Source of the DNA: Agromyces sp. Leaf222
GTDB taxonomy: Bacteria > Actinomycetota > Actinomycetes > Actinomycetales > Microbacteriaceae
Assembly (NCBI RefSeq): GCF_001421565.1
Contig: NZ_LMKQ01000001.1
Coordinates: 681,651 to 745,650 of the forward strand
DNA length: 64,000 nt
Direction: 5' to 3'
In this document: one piece after another, positions 29,606-38,612 of the stretch
Layout: every line of letters begins with the position of its first letter
Position numbering within the stretch: position 1 is the first letter of the stretch
Position numbers and translations under genes: made by a program
Notes under the pieces: generated by a model
Databases searched by the model: none
Told to the model about the DNA's origin: nothing
Seen by the model: the letters and a program-made list of their open reading frames with translations, nothing else

Positions 29606-30931
29606 TTGAGAACGAGAAGTCAGAAGAAAACCGGAGTCGCGACAGCAGCTTGCATCACGCTCCTGGCTCTGGCGATCGCGGTACCCGCAACCGCACAAGC
29701 CGCGCCCGCAGATCCCGATCCCACCGCGGCGGCGACAGTCCTGCGTCCGGTCGACAAGCCGCGCGATGGCAAACCGCTCCCCGAGACCGGCGGCATCCCG
29801 TCGGATGTGCGGCAGAAGATTCAGCAACTCGTCGAGGGACCCGATGGTGTACACATCAACGATCTCGTCTGGGATCGCGAGACCAGAACTCTCGAGGTCC
29901 ACGTCCTCGAGGGCGAGGCGGCCGAGGTCGAGGACGACGTACGAGCCGCCGTCGGTGACAGCTTCCGTTTCGTCCAGGATGCCTACGACGTAGACCGCCT
30001 CGAGGCGGAGGCGTTCGAGCTCGCGAAATCCGCAGTGGCGGCCGGCGTCCCGGTCGTCTCTGTCCGCACCACGCAAGACAATAGCGGCCTCCTGGTGTCC
30101 GTCGCCGATCCGTCGACGACGGCCGACCAGACCACGACCCAGAAGCTGGCCTCGTTGGCAGAGGACACCGGCATTCCCCTCGCTGTCGAAACGACGACAG
30201 ACGAACCGGAGACCACCAGCGGTTGGCGCTGGGCCGACCAGTCACCGTTCTACGGTGGCTCGCGAATCTACAAGCCCGGCGCTGGGGCATGTACGTCTGC
30301 GTTCCCGGTGGTCGCGCCCGTGACCGGCGGGTACCAGACCGCGATGCTCACAGCCGATCACTGTGGTGCTATCGGCGACGTCTGGCGGTCCGGTCAAGCG
30401 GGTGCCGACAATTGGGCTTTGGGCACCATGACCGACGGGAACTCCGGCGGCTCGGACTTCAAGCGAATCGCCCTTGCGAATGGTGCCGGCATTCAGGGGC
30501 GCGTGTACACGGGGGCAGAGTACAGCAGCACCTCCCTCCCAGTGAAGGCACGCTCCTACCCCGTCACCGGCGACGTCATCTGCCCGAGTGGTGCATACTC
30601 CGGACTGAATTGTCTCGCAGAAGTCCAGTCCACCGGAGATGTGCTTTGCTTCGTCGCCGATGGCGGTCTCTGCTACAACAACCTCGTCACCGTGCACTCG
30701 ACCAGCGACACCCCGCTCTTCGGCATGGGTGACAGTGGCGGCCCCGTCGTCGCAGGCTGGAACGGTGGCGTGGTCGGGTTTGGCGTTATCACGGGCGTCA
30801 ACACCGGCGGAAACAACGTGAAAACCTGTGTCGGGGTGCAGGGCGCACGCGAGTGCTCCGTCGTCGGGTACATCGCTAATATCAAGGCATTCTTCGACAA
30901 CAACCCCACCTGGAACCTACTCGGGGGCTGA
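29606..30931 (+). CDS. Secreted trypsin-like (S1) serine protease
   Basis: A 441-residue exported protein. TTG at 29606 has GAGG upstream and gives a Sec signal peptide (LRTRSQKKTGVATAACITLLALAIAVPATAQA). An acidic 170-residue pro-region precedes the protease domain. Catalytic residues: His252 in TADHCG, an Asp in GGSDFKRI, and Ser377 in GDSGGP; four Cys in the domain can pair. This resembles the streptogrisin/alpha-lytic-like group with a pro-region that folds the enzyme. It sits between the inverted repeats of the IS21-type element. Confidence 0.85.
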   Translation: MRTRSQKKTGVATAACITLLALAIAVPATAQAAPADPDPTAAATVLRPVDKPRDGKPLPETGGIPSDVRQKIQQLVEGPDGVHINDLVWDRETRTLEVHVLEGEAAEVEDDVRAAVGDSFRFVQDAYDVDRLEAEAFELAKSAVAAGVPVVSVRTTQDNSGLLVSVADPSTTADQTTTQKLASLAEDTGIPLAVETTTDEPETTSGWRWADQSPFYGGSRIYKPGAGACTSAFPVVAPVTGGYQTAMLTADHCGAIGDVWRSGQAGADNWALGTMTDGNSGGSDFKRIALANGAGIQGRVYTGAEYSSTSLPVKARSYPVTGDVICPSGAYSGLNCLAEVQSTGDVLCFVADGGLCYNNLVTVHSTSDTPLFGMGDSGGPVVAGWNGGVVGFGVITGVNTGGNNVKTCVGVQGARECSVVGYIANIKAFFDNNPTWNLLGG

Positions 30932-31258
30932 CCACCAACTGCTGGCGGCGCGGTCAACCTCGCCGCGCCGTCGGCGCGTCAGGCGCGGAGTGGGCACCCC
31001 CGCCGCCAGCGCGACCACGACTCCCGCACTGAACCAGAGCAACAGGGCGCCCGCGATCAACGTTGAACCGAGCGTGTTCTGGTAGCCCTCGTCGCCGAGA
31101 AAGAAGTGGTCCGAGCAGCGGATTCCTTCGGGCTGTTCGCATGCCATAACCAACACGTTGTCGTTCGTGAGCGCGATGATCGCGAATACCGCCGCTGTGC
31201 TGCCCACGAGAGCGAGCGCCAGGGCTCCGACCAGGGCCACTATGCGGTGAGCGTTCAT
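30917..31258 (-). CDS. Small membrane protein, unknown
   Basis: A 113-residue protein with an N-terminal helix (ALVGALALALVGSTAAVFAIIAL), an extracytoplasmic loop with two Cys (VMACEQPEGIRCSDHFF) and a second helix (TLIAGALLLWFSAGVVVALAAG). The basic C-terminal tail is cytoplasmic. It overlaps the upstream gene by 4 nt and its 3' end overlaps the end of the protease gene. Family not recognised. Confidence 0.6.
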   Translation of the reverse strand: MNAHRIVALVGALALALVGSTAAVFAIIALTNDNVLVMACEQPEGIRCSDHFFLGDEGYQNTLGSTLIAGALLLWFSAGVVVALAAGVPTPRLTRRRRGEVDRAASSWWSAPE

Positions 31259-31587
31259 GCGGCGAACTGTAACGGGCCGGCCCAGATCACCTGAACGTGC
31301 GGCTGCTCGCCCCTGACGGGCCAGTAGAAGAAGCAGTAGTCCTCGCCTAAGTGCACGCCGATGAACTTACCGTACACAGCTTGGGTGCTGATGTACCGCG
31401 ACCCGGGGACGACGCGGTCGCGGGGCGGGACATCAAAGACCGCCAGGCCGGTCGACTCGGCCGCACCCTCGGAAATGACGCGTCCACCGATGATGAGCAG
31501 AACAACCGCCGAAGCGACGGCAAGACTTACCAAGACTCGTCGGCGCATCGGCACTGAGCCCGCGCCAGCGCGGCGAGTTGATCCCAT
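31255..31587 (-). CDS. Membrane-anchored small protein, unknown
   Basis: A 110-residue protein with one N-terminal transmembrane helix (VLVSLAVASAVVLLIIGG) and an extracytoplasmic domain rich in aromatic residues (KFIGVHLGEDYCFFYWPVRGEQ). The start at 31587 has GGAG upstream; ATG at 31548 is possible. Stop and next start overlap (ATGA), so it forms an operon with the gene ending at 30917. Family not recognised. Confidence 0.55.
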   Translation of the reverse strand: MGSTRRAGAGSVPMRRRVLVSLAVASAVVLLIIGGRVISEGAAESTGLAVFDVPPRDRVVPGSRYISTQAVYGKFIGVHLGEDYCFFYWPVRGEQPHVQVIWAGPLQFAA

Positions 31588-31645
31588 GTCACCAGTATCT
31601 CCGCGGCCACTCGCGGTCATGCAAGTATTCGCGGACCTTGTCGGT

Positions 31646-32449
31646 TTAGGTGCTGGTTGCGAGTTGTTGTTTGGTGTGGGCGAGTCGGTAGGAGTCGGTG
31701 CCGGTCTCGATGATGGTGGCGTTGAAGGTGAGGCGGTCGACGATCGCGGCGCACAACCTGGGGTCGGTGAAGGTGCGGCCCCAGTCGCCGAAGGATTGGT
31801 TGGACGCGATCGCGACAGAGTTCTTCTCTTCGCGTTCGGTGAGGACTTGGAAGAGGAGCTCGGCTCCTTGTCGGTCCAGTTCCATGTAGCCGAGCTCGTC
31901 GATCATGAGGAGATCGACGCGGCCGTAGCGGGCGATGGTGCGTGCCAGAGTCTTCTCGTCGGCGGCTTCGACGAGTTCGTTCACGAGCCTGGTCGCGAGG
32001 GTGTACTTCACCCGGAATCCTTTCTCCGCGGCCGCGGTGCCCAATCCGATGAGGAGGTGGCTCTTTCCCGTTCCGGAGTCCCCGATCAGGCAGAGGGGTT
32101 GGCCCTTCTGAACCCATTGGCCGGTGGCGAGGGTGTTGACGGTGGCGGGGTTGATGTTCGGGTTCGCGTCGTAATCGAAGTCACCTAACCACTTGTCGCG
32201 GGGGAATCCGGCTGCTTTGACTCGGCGGACCGAGGAACGCCGGTCGCGGTCATCGCATTCGGCGAGCAGCAGCTCGGCGAGGAACCCGTGATAGGAGAGC
32301 TGTTCCTTCTGCGCGATTCCGACGGCTTGATCGACGAGGGCGCGGATGGTTGGCAGGCGTAGACGTCTGCAGGCCTGATCGACTGCGGCGGTCGCGGCTT
32401 GCTCGGTCATCCCGCGCCGTCGGCGCAGGGTCGGTGCGGCCATGCTCAT
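31646..32449 (-). CDS. istB: IS21-family helper ATPase IstB
   Basis: A 267-residue DnaA/DnaC-like AAA+ ATPase that helps IstA select targets. Walker A is GDSGTGKSH, Walker B LLMIDELGYM, and sensor-1 is VAIASNQSFGDW. Starts one base inside the istA stop (TGATG), the normal IS21 arrangement. Confidence 0.95.
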   Translation of the reverse strand: MSMAAPTLRRRRGMTEQAATAAVDQACRRLRLPTIRALVDQAVGIAQKEQLSYHGFLAELLLAECDDRDRRSSVRRVKAAGFPRDKWLGDFDYDANPNINPATVNTLATGQWVQKGQPLCLIGDSGTGKSHLLIGLGTAAAEKGFRVKYTLATRLVNELVEAADEKTLARTIARYGRVDLLMIDELGYMELDRQGAELLFQVLTEREEKNSVAIASNQSFGDWGRTFTDPRLCAAIVDRLTFNATIIETGTDSYRLAHTKQQLATST

Positions 32450-34137
32450 CAGGCAGTCTCCTCGGTGGCAGTGGCAGTGGCAGTGGCAGTGGTGCGTCGG
32501 GTGAGCAGTTCGTCGTATTTCGCTGTGGACGGCATCGGTCTGGTGTCAGGAGGCAAGCCTGCGATCACCGCAGCCGGATCGGCCAGGCGACGTTGAGTGA
32601 TACTTACGACCCGGGACCGGCTCGATTGCCCGTCGTGTTGCTCGTGCTCTGAACCGTGAGCGACGAGATCACGGTTCGACTCGGACCCACCGGCGGCGTG
32701 GCGTCTGGCTTCGACCGCGACGACGTCTGCGGTCACCGCACCTACCCGCAGCGCAGCTTGTAGTCCCGCGATCACGTGGACGGCGTCCATCGTGCGGTGC
32801 AGGAGGAGCACGTCGATGAGTTCCCGTGTCGCCGCGGCATCCCCGTCGGTTCGTCGTGCTGCAGCCCAGAACGCTTCATGCGTCGTCGTGAACGTGCCAG
32901 CCGAGCGGGCCTGTGCCAACGCGGTCGAGCCCGGCAATGCGCCAGGCTTCGTCTTCAACACTTCCAGGTAGTGATCCAGATCCACGGACTGGCCGTGCAG
33001 TTGGGTGACGCGCGGGTGCCGGGCGATCTCGGTTCGGCCATCGAACACGACCACCTCTGATGCCCGCAACGACACCCGCACCGGCCGGTTGATGAACCGG
33101 ACAGGGACGGAGTATGACGCCATCCGGACCCGGATCAGGCTCGACCGATCAACCCGCGGCGTCAACGTCAATCCGGGATCGAACCGCTCCGCCGGGAGTG
33201 CTGCGAGCAACGATCGCTCGAGGGTGAAGTCCTCACCGACCGTGCGGATCCGGTTATCGACCCGGCGCGCTTCGTCGGCGATATCCCAGCCGCGAACCTT
33301 CTCATTCAGTTCCGCGAGCGTGTCAACGACAGGCATCGGTGACAGGCGATTCCGGCGAAACCGCCCCACCTCACCCTCAACGCCGCCCTTCTCGTGCGCA
33401 CCCTCGATTCCGGGCTGGCAGTAGAACGCATCGAACCCGTAATGCGAGCGGAACAGCACCCACCGTGGATTCTCTGTCCGTCGCCGCCCCGTGCCGTAGA
33501 TCACGGTCGTCACAGCCGAAGTCAGGTTGTCGTACTTGATGTGCCGGACAGGCACCCCGCCGATGTCGTCGAACGCGTCGATATGGCCCTCGAGGAACGC
33601 TTCCTGCCCCTGCGTGGAATAGACCCGGTGAATCGCCTTACCCGAGTACGAGAGACGGAACGTGAACATGTGGCATTTCGTCTTCACTCCGGCCAAGACC
33701 ACCCAGACCTCACCGAAGTCGACCTCGGCTTCTGCCGCGGGGGCATGTAGTTGGGGGACGAAGGCCTCGAGTTGGCGGCCGGCCACCGCGTCGATCTCGG
33801 GTCGGCGGCGACGAACGTAGTTGCGGACCGTGGAGTACGACAGCTCGGTCGCACCGTGCTCTTCAATGAGCCTTGCGAACACCCGACGGGCGGTATGTCG
33901 CTGTTTCCTCGGCGCCGTCGTATCCTCAACCAGCATCGCGTCGATCGCGGGCTTGAACTTGTCCAACCGTGGTGCCGGCCGGACCTTCGGTACTGCCTCT
34001 GGTGGTGCCGCCTGCATCAACGCCAACCGCACTGTTGGACGGCCCACCGCATGGCGTCGAGCGAGCTCCCGGATCGAGAGCCCCTCCACCCGCGCATCAC
34101 GCCGGATCGCCGCGAAGACATCCACCCGAGACCTCAT
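32449..34137 (-). CDS. istA: IS21-family transposase IstA
   Basis: A 562-residue DDE transposase. An N-terminal helix-turn-helix (LSIRELARRHAVGRPTVRLAL) is followed by the catalytic core: AEVDFGEVWV, IKYDNLTSAV and KGGVEGEVGRFRRN. The C-terminus ends in TATATATEETA, encoded by four GGCAGT hexamers (32467-32490), a slippage-prone tract. Confidence 0.95.
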   Translation of the reverse strand: MRSRVDVFAAIRRDARVEGLSIRELARRHAVGRPTVRLALMQAAPPEAVPKVRPAPRLDKFKPAIDAMLVEDTTAPRKQRHTARRVFARLIEEHGATELSYSTVRNYVRRRRPEIDAVAGRQLEAFVPQLHAPAAEAEVDFGEVWVVLAGVKTKCHMFTFRLSYSGKAIHRVYSTQGQEAFLEGHIDAFDDIGGVPVRHIKYDNLTSAVTTVIYGTGRRRTENPRWVLFRSHYGFDAFYCQPGIEGAHEKGGVEGEVGRFRRNRLSPMPVVDTLAELNEKVRGWDIADEARRVDNRIRTVGEDFTLERSLLAALPAERFDPGLTLTPRVDRSSLIRVRMASYSVPVRFINRPVRVSLRASEVVVFDGRTEIARHPRVTQLHGQSVDLDHYLEVLKTKPGALPGSTALAQARSAGTFTTTHEAFWAAARRTDGDAAATRELIDVLLLHRTMDAVHVIAGLQAALRVGAVTADVVAVEARRHAAGGSESNRDLVAHGSEHEQHDGQSSRSRVVSITQRRLADPAAVIAGLPPDTRPMPSTAKYDELLTRRTTATATATATEETA

Positions 34138-34406
34138 CCCGAACCTCCACCTTGAGCAACCGAAACATCAATTGCCCTAACCGTGGAGGTGGGTCCAGCA
34201 ACGCTACCCGCGACACTCCGAACGCGGTGAGGTGGGTCTGGCTACATTGCCCCGGTGGGTCCCACCAACGCTGCCATAGTCAAATTGCAGTGCACCGGGG
34301 TTGCACCCTCTGAGCGCTTCACGGTAGCAAAGCTGCCTGGGTCGACGGTGCAGTCCGGGCCCGCTGGGGGATCGCTCACCGGGCTGCCTGCCGCGTGCAG
34401 GATCGG

Positions 34407-34865
34407 TCACACCTCTTGGGATCGGTGCTGGGCACGAGCTCGGCTGAGGGCCAACGGCAGCAATCCCCACAGCACGAGCAACGGGCTCACAGCGGCGAGG
34501 GGGCTGATGCCGCCAGCACCACGGGACATCGATTCGCTTCCGATGAGGATCCAGACGGACGCGGCGACCGCGGACAGTCCGGCGCTGAAGATGATCGCGG
34601 CGGGCGTTGCGTCGGGGCTGGTGATGGCCGACGTTGCAAGAGCGCTGCAAACCGCGCTGATCACGATCGCGCCGAGCGCGACGACCCAGCCGGGCATGGT
34701 CGATATGACGTCGTCGCCGCTCCAACGGGTCGGAAGATCGAGCGCGAGCAGCTCCGACCAAGTCACGGTGAACACGATCGCGATCGCCGGTGGCACCCAG
34801 CAGAGCGCGATCGCGAGCGTTGTCGAAACGCGCGAGCGCCGAGCGGCGAGACGTACCTCGTTCAT
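34407..34865 (-). CDS. Membrane protein with four helices, unknown
   Basis: A 152-residue protein starting MNEVRLAARRSRVSTTLAIAL with four predicted transmembrane helices. The frame is open further upstream, but that part is not protein-like. No family recognised; lies just outside the IS21-type element. Confidence 0.55.
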   Translation of the reverse strand: MNEVRLAARRSRVSTTLAIALCWVPPAIAIVFTVTWSELLALDLPTRWSGDDVISTMPGWVVALGAIVISAVCSALATSAITSPDATPAAIIFSAGLSAVAASVWILIGSESMSRGAGGISPLAAVSPLLVLWGLLPLALSRARAQHRSQEV

Positions 34866-35060
34866 CTCGTCCACGCTATGGCAATCCACGCCACGCCCAC
34901 GGTGTTCCGTCGCGCCCGTAGTCGATCCACAAGTGACCTCGCCACCCAATGAGCGCCGCGCATTGAACGTCCGTGCAATATGGTCCACCGTTGTTGTCGT
35001 ATCCGAATCGTTGCAGCTCGAACCGCCGACGGCATTGCCTGCCCAAGTAGGTTCAGCATC

Positions 35061-35537
35061 GTGAAGGCAGTCAAGCGAGGCGCGACTGGGTGCGTCGTGA
35101 CCGCACTGGTGGTGGCGTTGACAGGGTGCGTACCCTCTGCGACTGGGTACGCAGGCCTGTATCTCGACGATTCGGGCGACATGCACGGAGTTGTGCGCGC
35201 ATGTCGCTCGGCTCCCACCGCGTTCTCCGGCCGACAGGTCACCGAAGCTGCGGCGCCACTTGGCTCCTGGGATCTTCCGGAACCAGATGGTGGGACGACA
35301 AGTGCGCGCATCGGAAGCCAGACCGAGCTCGTCGGCCTCATGGACGGACGCTCCGCGAGCTTTGCTGCGTCAACGCCGGGTAAGGCGGACAGCACCCTCA
35401 CGTTGTGGATCTCCGCGGACGAGGTCGCGGAAATGCAGCCCGGGCAAGTGACGTACTCGACGATGCAAGATGGCTCCGCGAGCTTTCCAACCAGCTACGA
35501 GAAGTTCGAGAGGCTATCGTGCGATCCGTTTGAGTAG
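35061..35537 (+). CDS. Putative lipoprotein
   Basis: A 158-residue exported lipoprotein; GTG at 35061 gives the signal peptide MKAVKRGATGCVVTALVVALTGC with lipobox ALTGC. The mature part is about 135 residues with two Cys (ACRS, LSCDPF). Resembles the many unassigned actinobacterial lipoproteins; function unknown. Confidence 0.65.
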   Translation: MKAVKRGATGCVVTALVVALTGCVPSATGYAGLYLDDSGDMHGVVRACRSAPTAFSGRQVTEAAAPLGSWDLPEPDGGTTSARIGSQTELVGLMDGRSASFAASTPGKADSTLTLWISADEVAEMQPGQVTYSTMQDGSASFPTSYEKFERLSCDPFE

Positions 35538-35597
35538 AGGCGTGCGCAAGACGTCGGCTCGATGAGCGATCCCCTGTGGGGGCCGCTGCGCTTCCGC

Positions 35598-36077
35598 TTA
35601 GGAGCCGCGGATCATCTCGACCAATTCATCAGGGTTGGCTTCCGGCGGGAGCGCAATCACGGCGGTGTCGCCCTGCATCGGTTCGACCACTGTGACGGCC
35701 GAGAGCACCTCATCGCCTGCCTTGATCACCAGGCGTGCGGTGCTTGCAGATTCGGCTGCCGCAGCGGTCAGCTTCTCGAAGACGGCTGCTCCGTCCTTGT
35801 CGAACTTCACATCAACCGCATTTGTATTGCCATCCGAAACAGCTTCTGCCGTTTCGACGCCAGCATGAACGAAGTCCGATTCGAGGATCATCACGTACTC
35901 GCCATTCACCGAAACGCACTCTGGTGCGGATCCCGAAGCACAGGTCTGCGAGACGGCCATCTCGATGCCACCCCCGCCCGCCGGCTTGCCCTCACTTGGA
36001 CCGTCGCCTGCGGAGCATCCACTCATCGCCACGATGACAAGCCCGACGGCTGACAACTTCCAGACCAGAGAACCCAT
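35598..36077 (-). CDS. Lipoprotein with SecDF head-like domain
   Basis: A 159-residue lipoprotein (signal ending VAMSGCS). The C-terminal part, FEKLTAAAAESASTARLVIKAGDEVLSAVTVVEPMQGDTAVI, has the pattern of the SecDF P1 head domain (helix, then strand with GDEVLSAPxV-like motif, then gly-asp turn). Such stand-alone lipoproteins are known; their role is unclear. Confidence 0.6.
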   Translation of the reverse strand: MGSLVWKLSAVGLVIVAMSGCSAGDGPSEGKPAGGGGIEMAVSQTCASGSAPECVSVNGEYVMILESDFVHAGVETAEAVSDGNTNAVDVKFDKDGAAVFEKLTAAAAESASTARLVIKAGDEVLSAVTVVEPMQGDTAVIALPPEANPDELVEMIRGS

Positions 36078-36241
36078 CGACGCTCCTCCTCGAGCCCCTA
36101 TCCAGAGCGATCTCGCTCAGAAACACAACGCTACCTTTCGACCACGCCGAGACCCGTGTCGCAGAGCGGGATCCGGTTGCGGGCGCTCGATCGCCGACTG
36201 AACCGGCTGGGTGCGGCGCTCACAACTGGTCCGCCCCGCGG

Positions 36242-36364
36242 TCAGTGGAAGATCACAGCGACCTTGCATGTCCGGCAGTATGGAATGCCCGCGAGCCCCG
36301 GCGTGCACCGGGTGCCGCAGTTCGGACAGTCTGGCTCAGTCGCGAGGAGAACGTCTTCAGCCAT
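36242..36364 (-). CDS. 40-residue zinc-ribbon protein
   Basis: Read on the minus strand: ATG at 36364, stop at 36242. The peptide contains CPNCGTRCTPG and YCRTCKVAV, two CxxC knuckles suited to binding one zinc. Too short for standard gene callers. No function assigned. Confidence 0.5.
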   Translation of the reverse strand: MAEDVLLATEPDCPNCGTRCTPGLAGIPYCRTCKVAVIFH

Positions 36365-36543
36365 GGTGAGGAGCCTACGCGGACGAGTTGCCAGCAATCG
36401 TCCGCTGTGGTGCCGGCTGTGAACCCACGGATCGCACGAACATCAGCTCAAGCGACCCGCGTTGCGCGACTGTGCACAGGTGCGCTCCAGTTCCCTTTGC
36501 CGCCAATAGGATTTAGCCCACGTGCGCAGAACTTAGGGGAGTG

Positions 36544-36819
36544 ATGGCGGACCTCACGATCGAGCGGTCATCGCTTCAGCAACTCTCCGCTGATCTCCAA
36601 CGGTCCGCCGACCTCCTCGCATACCGACGCGATCTCGTTCATGTCGATTCCCGCGTTCTTGGGTCTGCGCTGGTCGAATCGGCGCTCGTCGAGACCGTGT
36701 CGTTGCTCGAGGCCCGCCGATCCGTCGTTGAACGGATGCTGAGCGAGCTGGTGGCTCATCCGACGAAGGTCGTCGACGATTTCGATGATCTTGACGCCGT
36801 GCTCGCGGGCGGTGCGTAA
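36544..36819 (+). CDS. Small helical WXG100-like protein
   Basis: A 91-residue all-helical protein without a signal peptide (MADLTIERSSLQQLSADLQ...). Length, position and the following large protein fit the small partner proteins of type VII secretion substrates, although the WxG turn itself is not present. ATG at 36544 follows GGGGAG. Its stop overlaps the next start (TAATG). Confidence 0.55.
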   Translation: MADLTIERSSLQQLSADLQRSADLLAYRRDLVHVDSRVLGSALVESALVETVSLLEARRSVVERMLSELVAHPTKVVDDFDDLDAVLAGGA

Positions 36820-38612
36820 TGGCGTGGTCCTGGCAGGATCCTGGTGCGGGCTCGCCGGCGGGTATCCATGAGATCGCCGGCGCGAGATCCGATGCGGCGA
36901 GCGATGCACGCGAATCGCGTCGTCGCGTCTCTGCGGCGGAGGATGTCGGCGATGAGGTGTGGGCTGGTGCGGCGAAGGCCGCCTTCGTGTCGAGGGCTTC
37001 CGCGGTTGTGCCTGAGCTGACGTTGTTGGCGGACGGGCTCCGCGAGCAGGGCAAGGTGCTGGCGCAGTATGCCAACGACCTGGAGGCGCTGCGTACGAAT
37101 CAGGCAGCGATCGAGCGTGACCGGTGGGGCAACGAGGCCGAGCTGGAAGGTCTCCAGACCGAACTCTCGATGGCGTCCTCCGACGAGTCGTTGATGCTGA
37201 AGGACCCGGTGCTCTACGCCGGCTGGGAGCGCAACCGCGACGACGTGCAATGGCGAATCTCGCAGGCAGAACAGCGCCAGGCCGAACTCTCTGCTCGATG
37301 GAGCCGGCTCGTTAGTGAGCGCGAGGACCTGGATCAACGCACGGTCGCGGCGCTGCAGTCGGCCGAGGTCCTCGGCTCGCTCTGGGGCTTTGGCGGCACG
37401 GGACAGGCGCCGGCCGGCCGCGCGCTGCTCGAACGGCTGTCCGACCTCTCGGCTACCGATCTTGCCGTCCTCTTTCAAGCTCATCCGGAACTCCTCGAAC
37501 AGCACGAGACAGTAGACCCAGCCACGGTCGCGGAATGGTGGGGAGCACTCGACGACGGTCAGCGCACAGCATTGCTCGTGAGCGGTGCCGCGCTGTTGGG
37601 CGCGCTGAACGGGCTGCCGGCCCTGGTGCGTGTGGCGGCCAACCGGCGGAACGCGGTGACCCTACTCGCACAATCGAAGGAACGTCTCCACTCACTTGAA
37701 ACGCGTCGTGAGATCCGTGGTCGAGTGCCGCACGGGGGACGAAACGAGGAACGTCTCATCCTCGAGAAAGAGATCGCCTACCTGAAGCAGGTGGTGGCAG
37801 GCAACGTGCAGTTGTACCTCTACGACCGCGACGCGTCCCGCGTCATCGAGATGGTCGGTACCCCGACCACCGAAACGACGAGAGTCGTGACCTACGTGCC
37901 GGGCACCTTCACGAGCCTCTTCGACTTCTACAAGGGCGGGGTCCAGCAAATCTCCGCGTACCTGAACGGCAAGGACTCGAGCACCGTGGCGTTCGTCTAC
38001 AAGGACGGCGTCTTCCCCGGCGAGAACCAGACCTCCGGCGACATGAACCTGCTTCGCATCGGAGAGGCCAACGACCAAGGCCTCGGCAGCCAGTCAGGAA
38101 AGACTCTCGCCTCTTTCGAACAAAGCATGCGATTCGACCCGATGCTCGGCGGTCGGGAGCAAATCGCCATCGGCCACAGTTGGGGACTCGCGAACATCAC
38201 TTCATCCGAAGTGGCCGGCGCCCACTACGACAAAGTCGTCTCGCTCTCCGGAGCGGGCATGCCTCCAGGATGGGAACGAGACCCGAGCACCCAGTACTCC
38301 GATTTCTCCTATCGGGATCTGCTCCAAACGGCACAGCATCTCGGCGTCGTCTGGGAAGGCAGCAACCCACGCGAAGACCCCGCCTTCGAGCATGGCGGTT
38401 ACTATCGAGGCCCTGACGATGAGATCCTCGACGGGATTGCGCTCGACCCAACGGCTAGCGTGCTGGACAACAGCGCGCACGTCCTCAACGCAACGAACGC
38501 CGCCCCGTACGAAGTGCTTCTCAACAACCACAACCTCGTCGCGACGGGGCTTGAACAAAGTAGCGACAACGCCAGAATGCTCCGTGACCTCGAACTGTGG
38601 TTGAACAAATGA
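36819..38612 (+). CDS. Large protein with helical N-terminus and alpha/beta-hydrolase domain (DUF1023-like)
   Basis: A 597-residue protein. Residues 1-200 are helical (WXG/LXG-like bundle with coiled coil, DEVWAGAAKAAFVSRA), followed by a hydrophobic stretch near residue 250 (TALLVSGAALLGALNGLPALV). The C-terminal half is an alpha/beta hydrolase: TTRVVTYVPGTFTSLFDF, then GHSWGL with nucleophile Ser454. This matches actinobacterial DUF1023-type proteins, thought to be type VII secreted lipase/esterase-like proteins. Coupled to both neighbours, which suggests one functional unit with the small helical protein and the lipoprotein. Confidence 0.7.
   Translation: MAWSWQDPGAGSPAGIHEIAGARSDAASDARESRRRVSAAEDVGDEVWAGAAKAAFVSRASAVVPELTLLADGLREQGKVLAQYANDLEALRTNQAAIERDRWGNEAELEGLQTELSMASSDESLMLKDPVLYAGWERNRDDVQWRISQAEQRQAELSARWSRLVSEREDLDQRTVAALQSAEVLGSLWGFGGTGQAPAGRALLERLSDLSATDLAVLFQAHPELLEQHETVDPATVAEWWGALDDGQRTALLVSGAALLGALNGLPALVRVAANRRNAVTLLAQSKERLHSLETRREIRGRVPHGGRNEERLILEKEIAYLKQVVAGNVQLYLYDRDASRVIEMVGTPTTETTRVVTYVPGTFTSLFDFYKGGVQQISAYLNGKDSSTVAFVYKDGVFPGENQTSGDMNLLRIGEANDQGLGSQSGKTLASFEQSMRFDPMLGGREQIAIGHSWGLANITSSEVAGAHYDKVVSLSGAGMPPGWERDPSTQYSDFSYRDLLQTAQHLGVVWEGSNPREDPAFEHGGYYRGPDDEILDGIALDPTASVLDNSAHVLNATNAAPYEVLLNNHNLVATGLEQSSDNARMLRDLELWLNK

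Larger units (their letters stand above)
28968..34262 (-). mobile_element. IS21-family element carrying passenger genes
   Basis: Inverted repeats at 28968-28999 and 34231-34262 match in 30 of 32 positions. A further GGACCCACC-type repeat lies beside the istA end near 34186, as expected for multiple IstA sites. Between them are istA and istB plus an S1 protease gene and two small membrane protein genes, which ordinary IS21 elements lack. Exact outer ends and target duplication could not be fixed. Confidence 0.65.
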
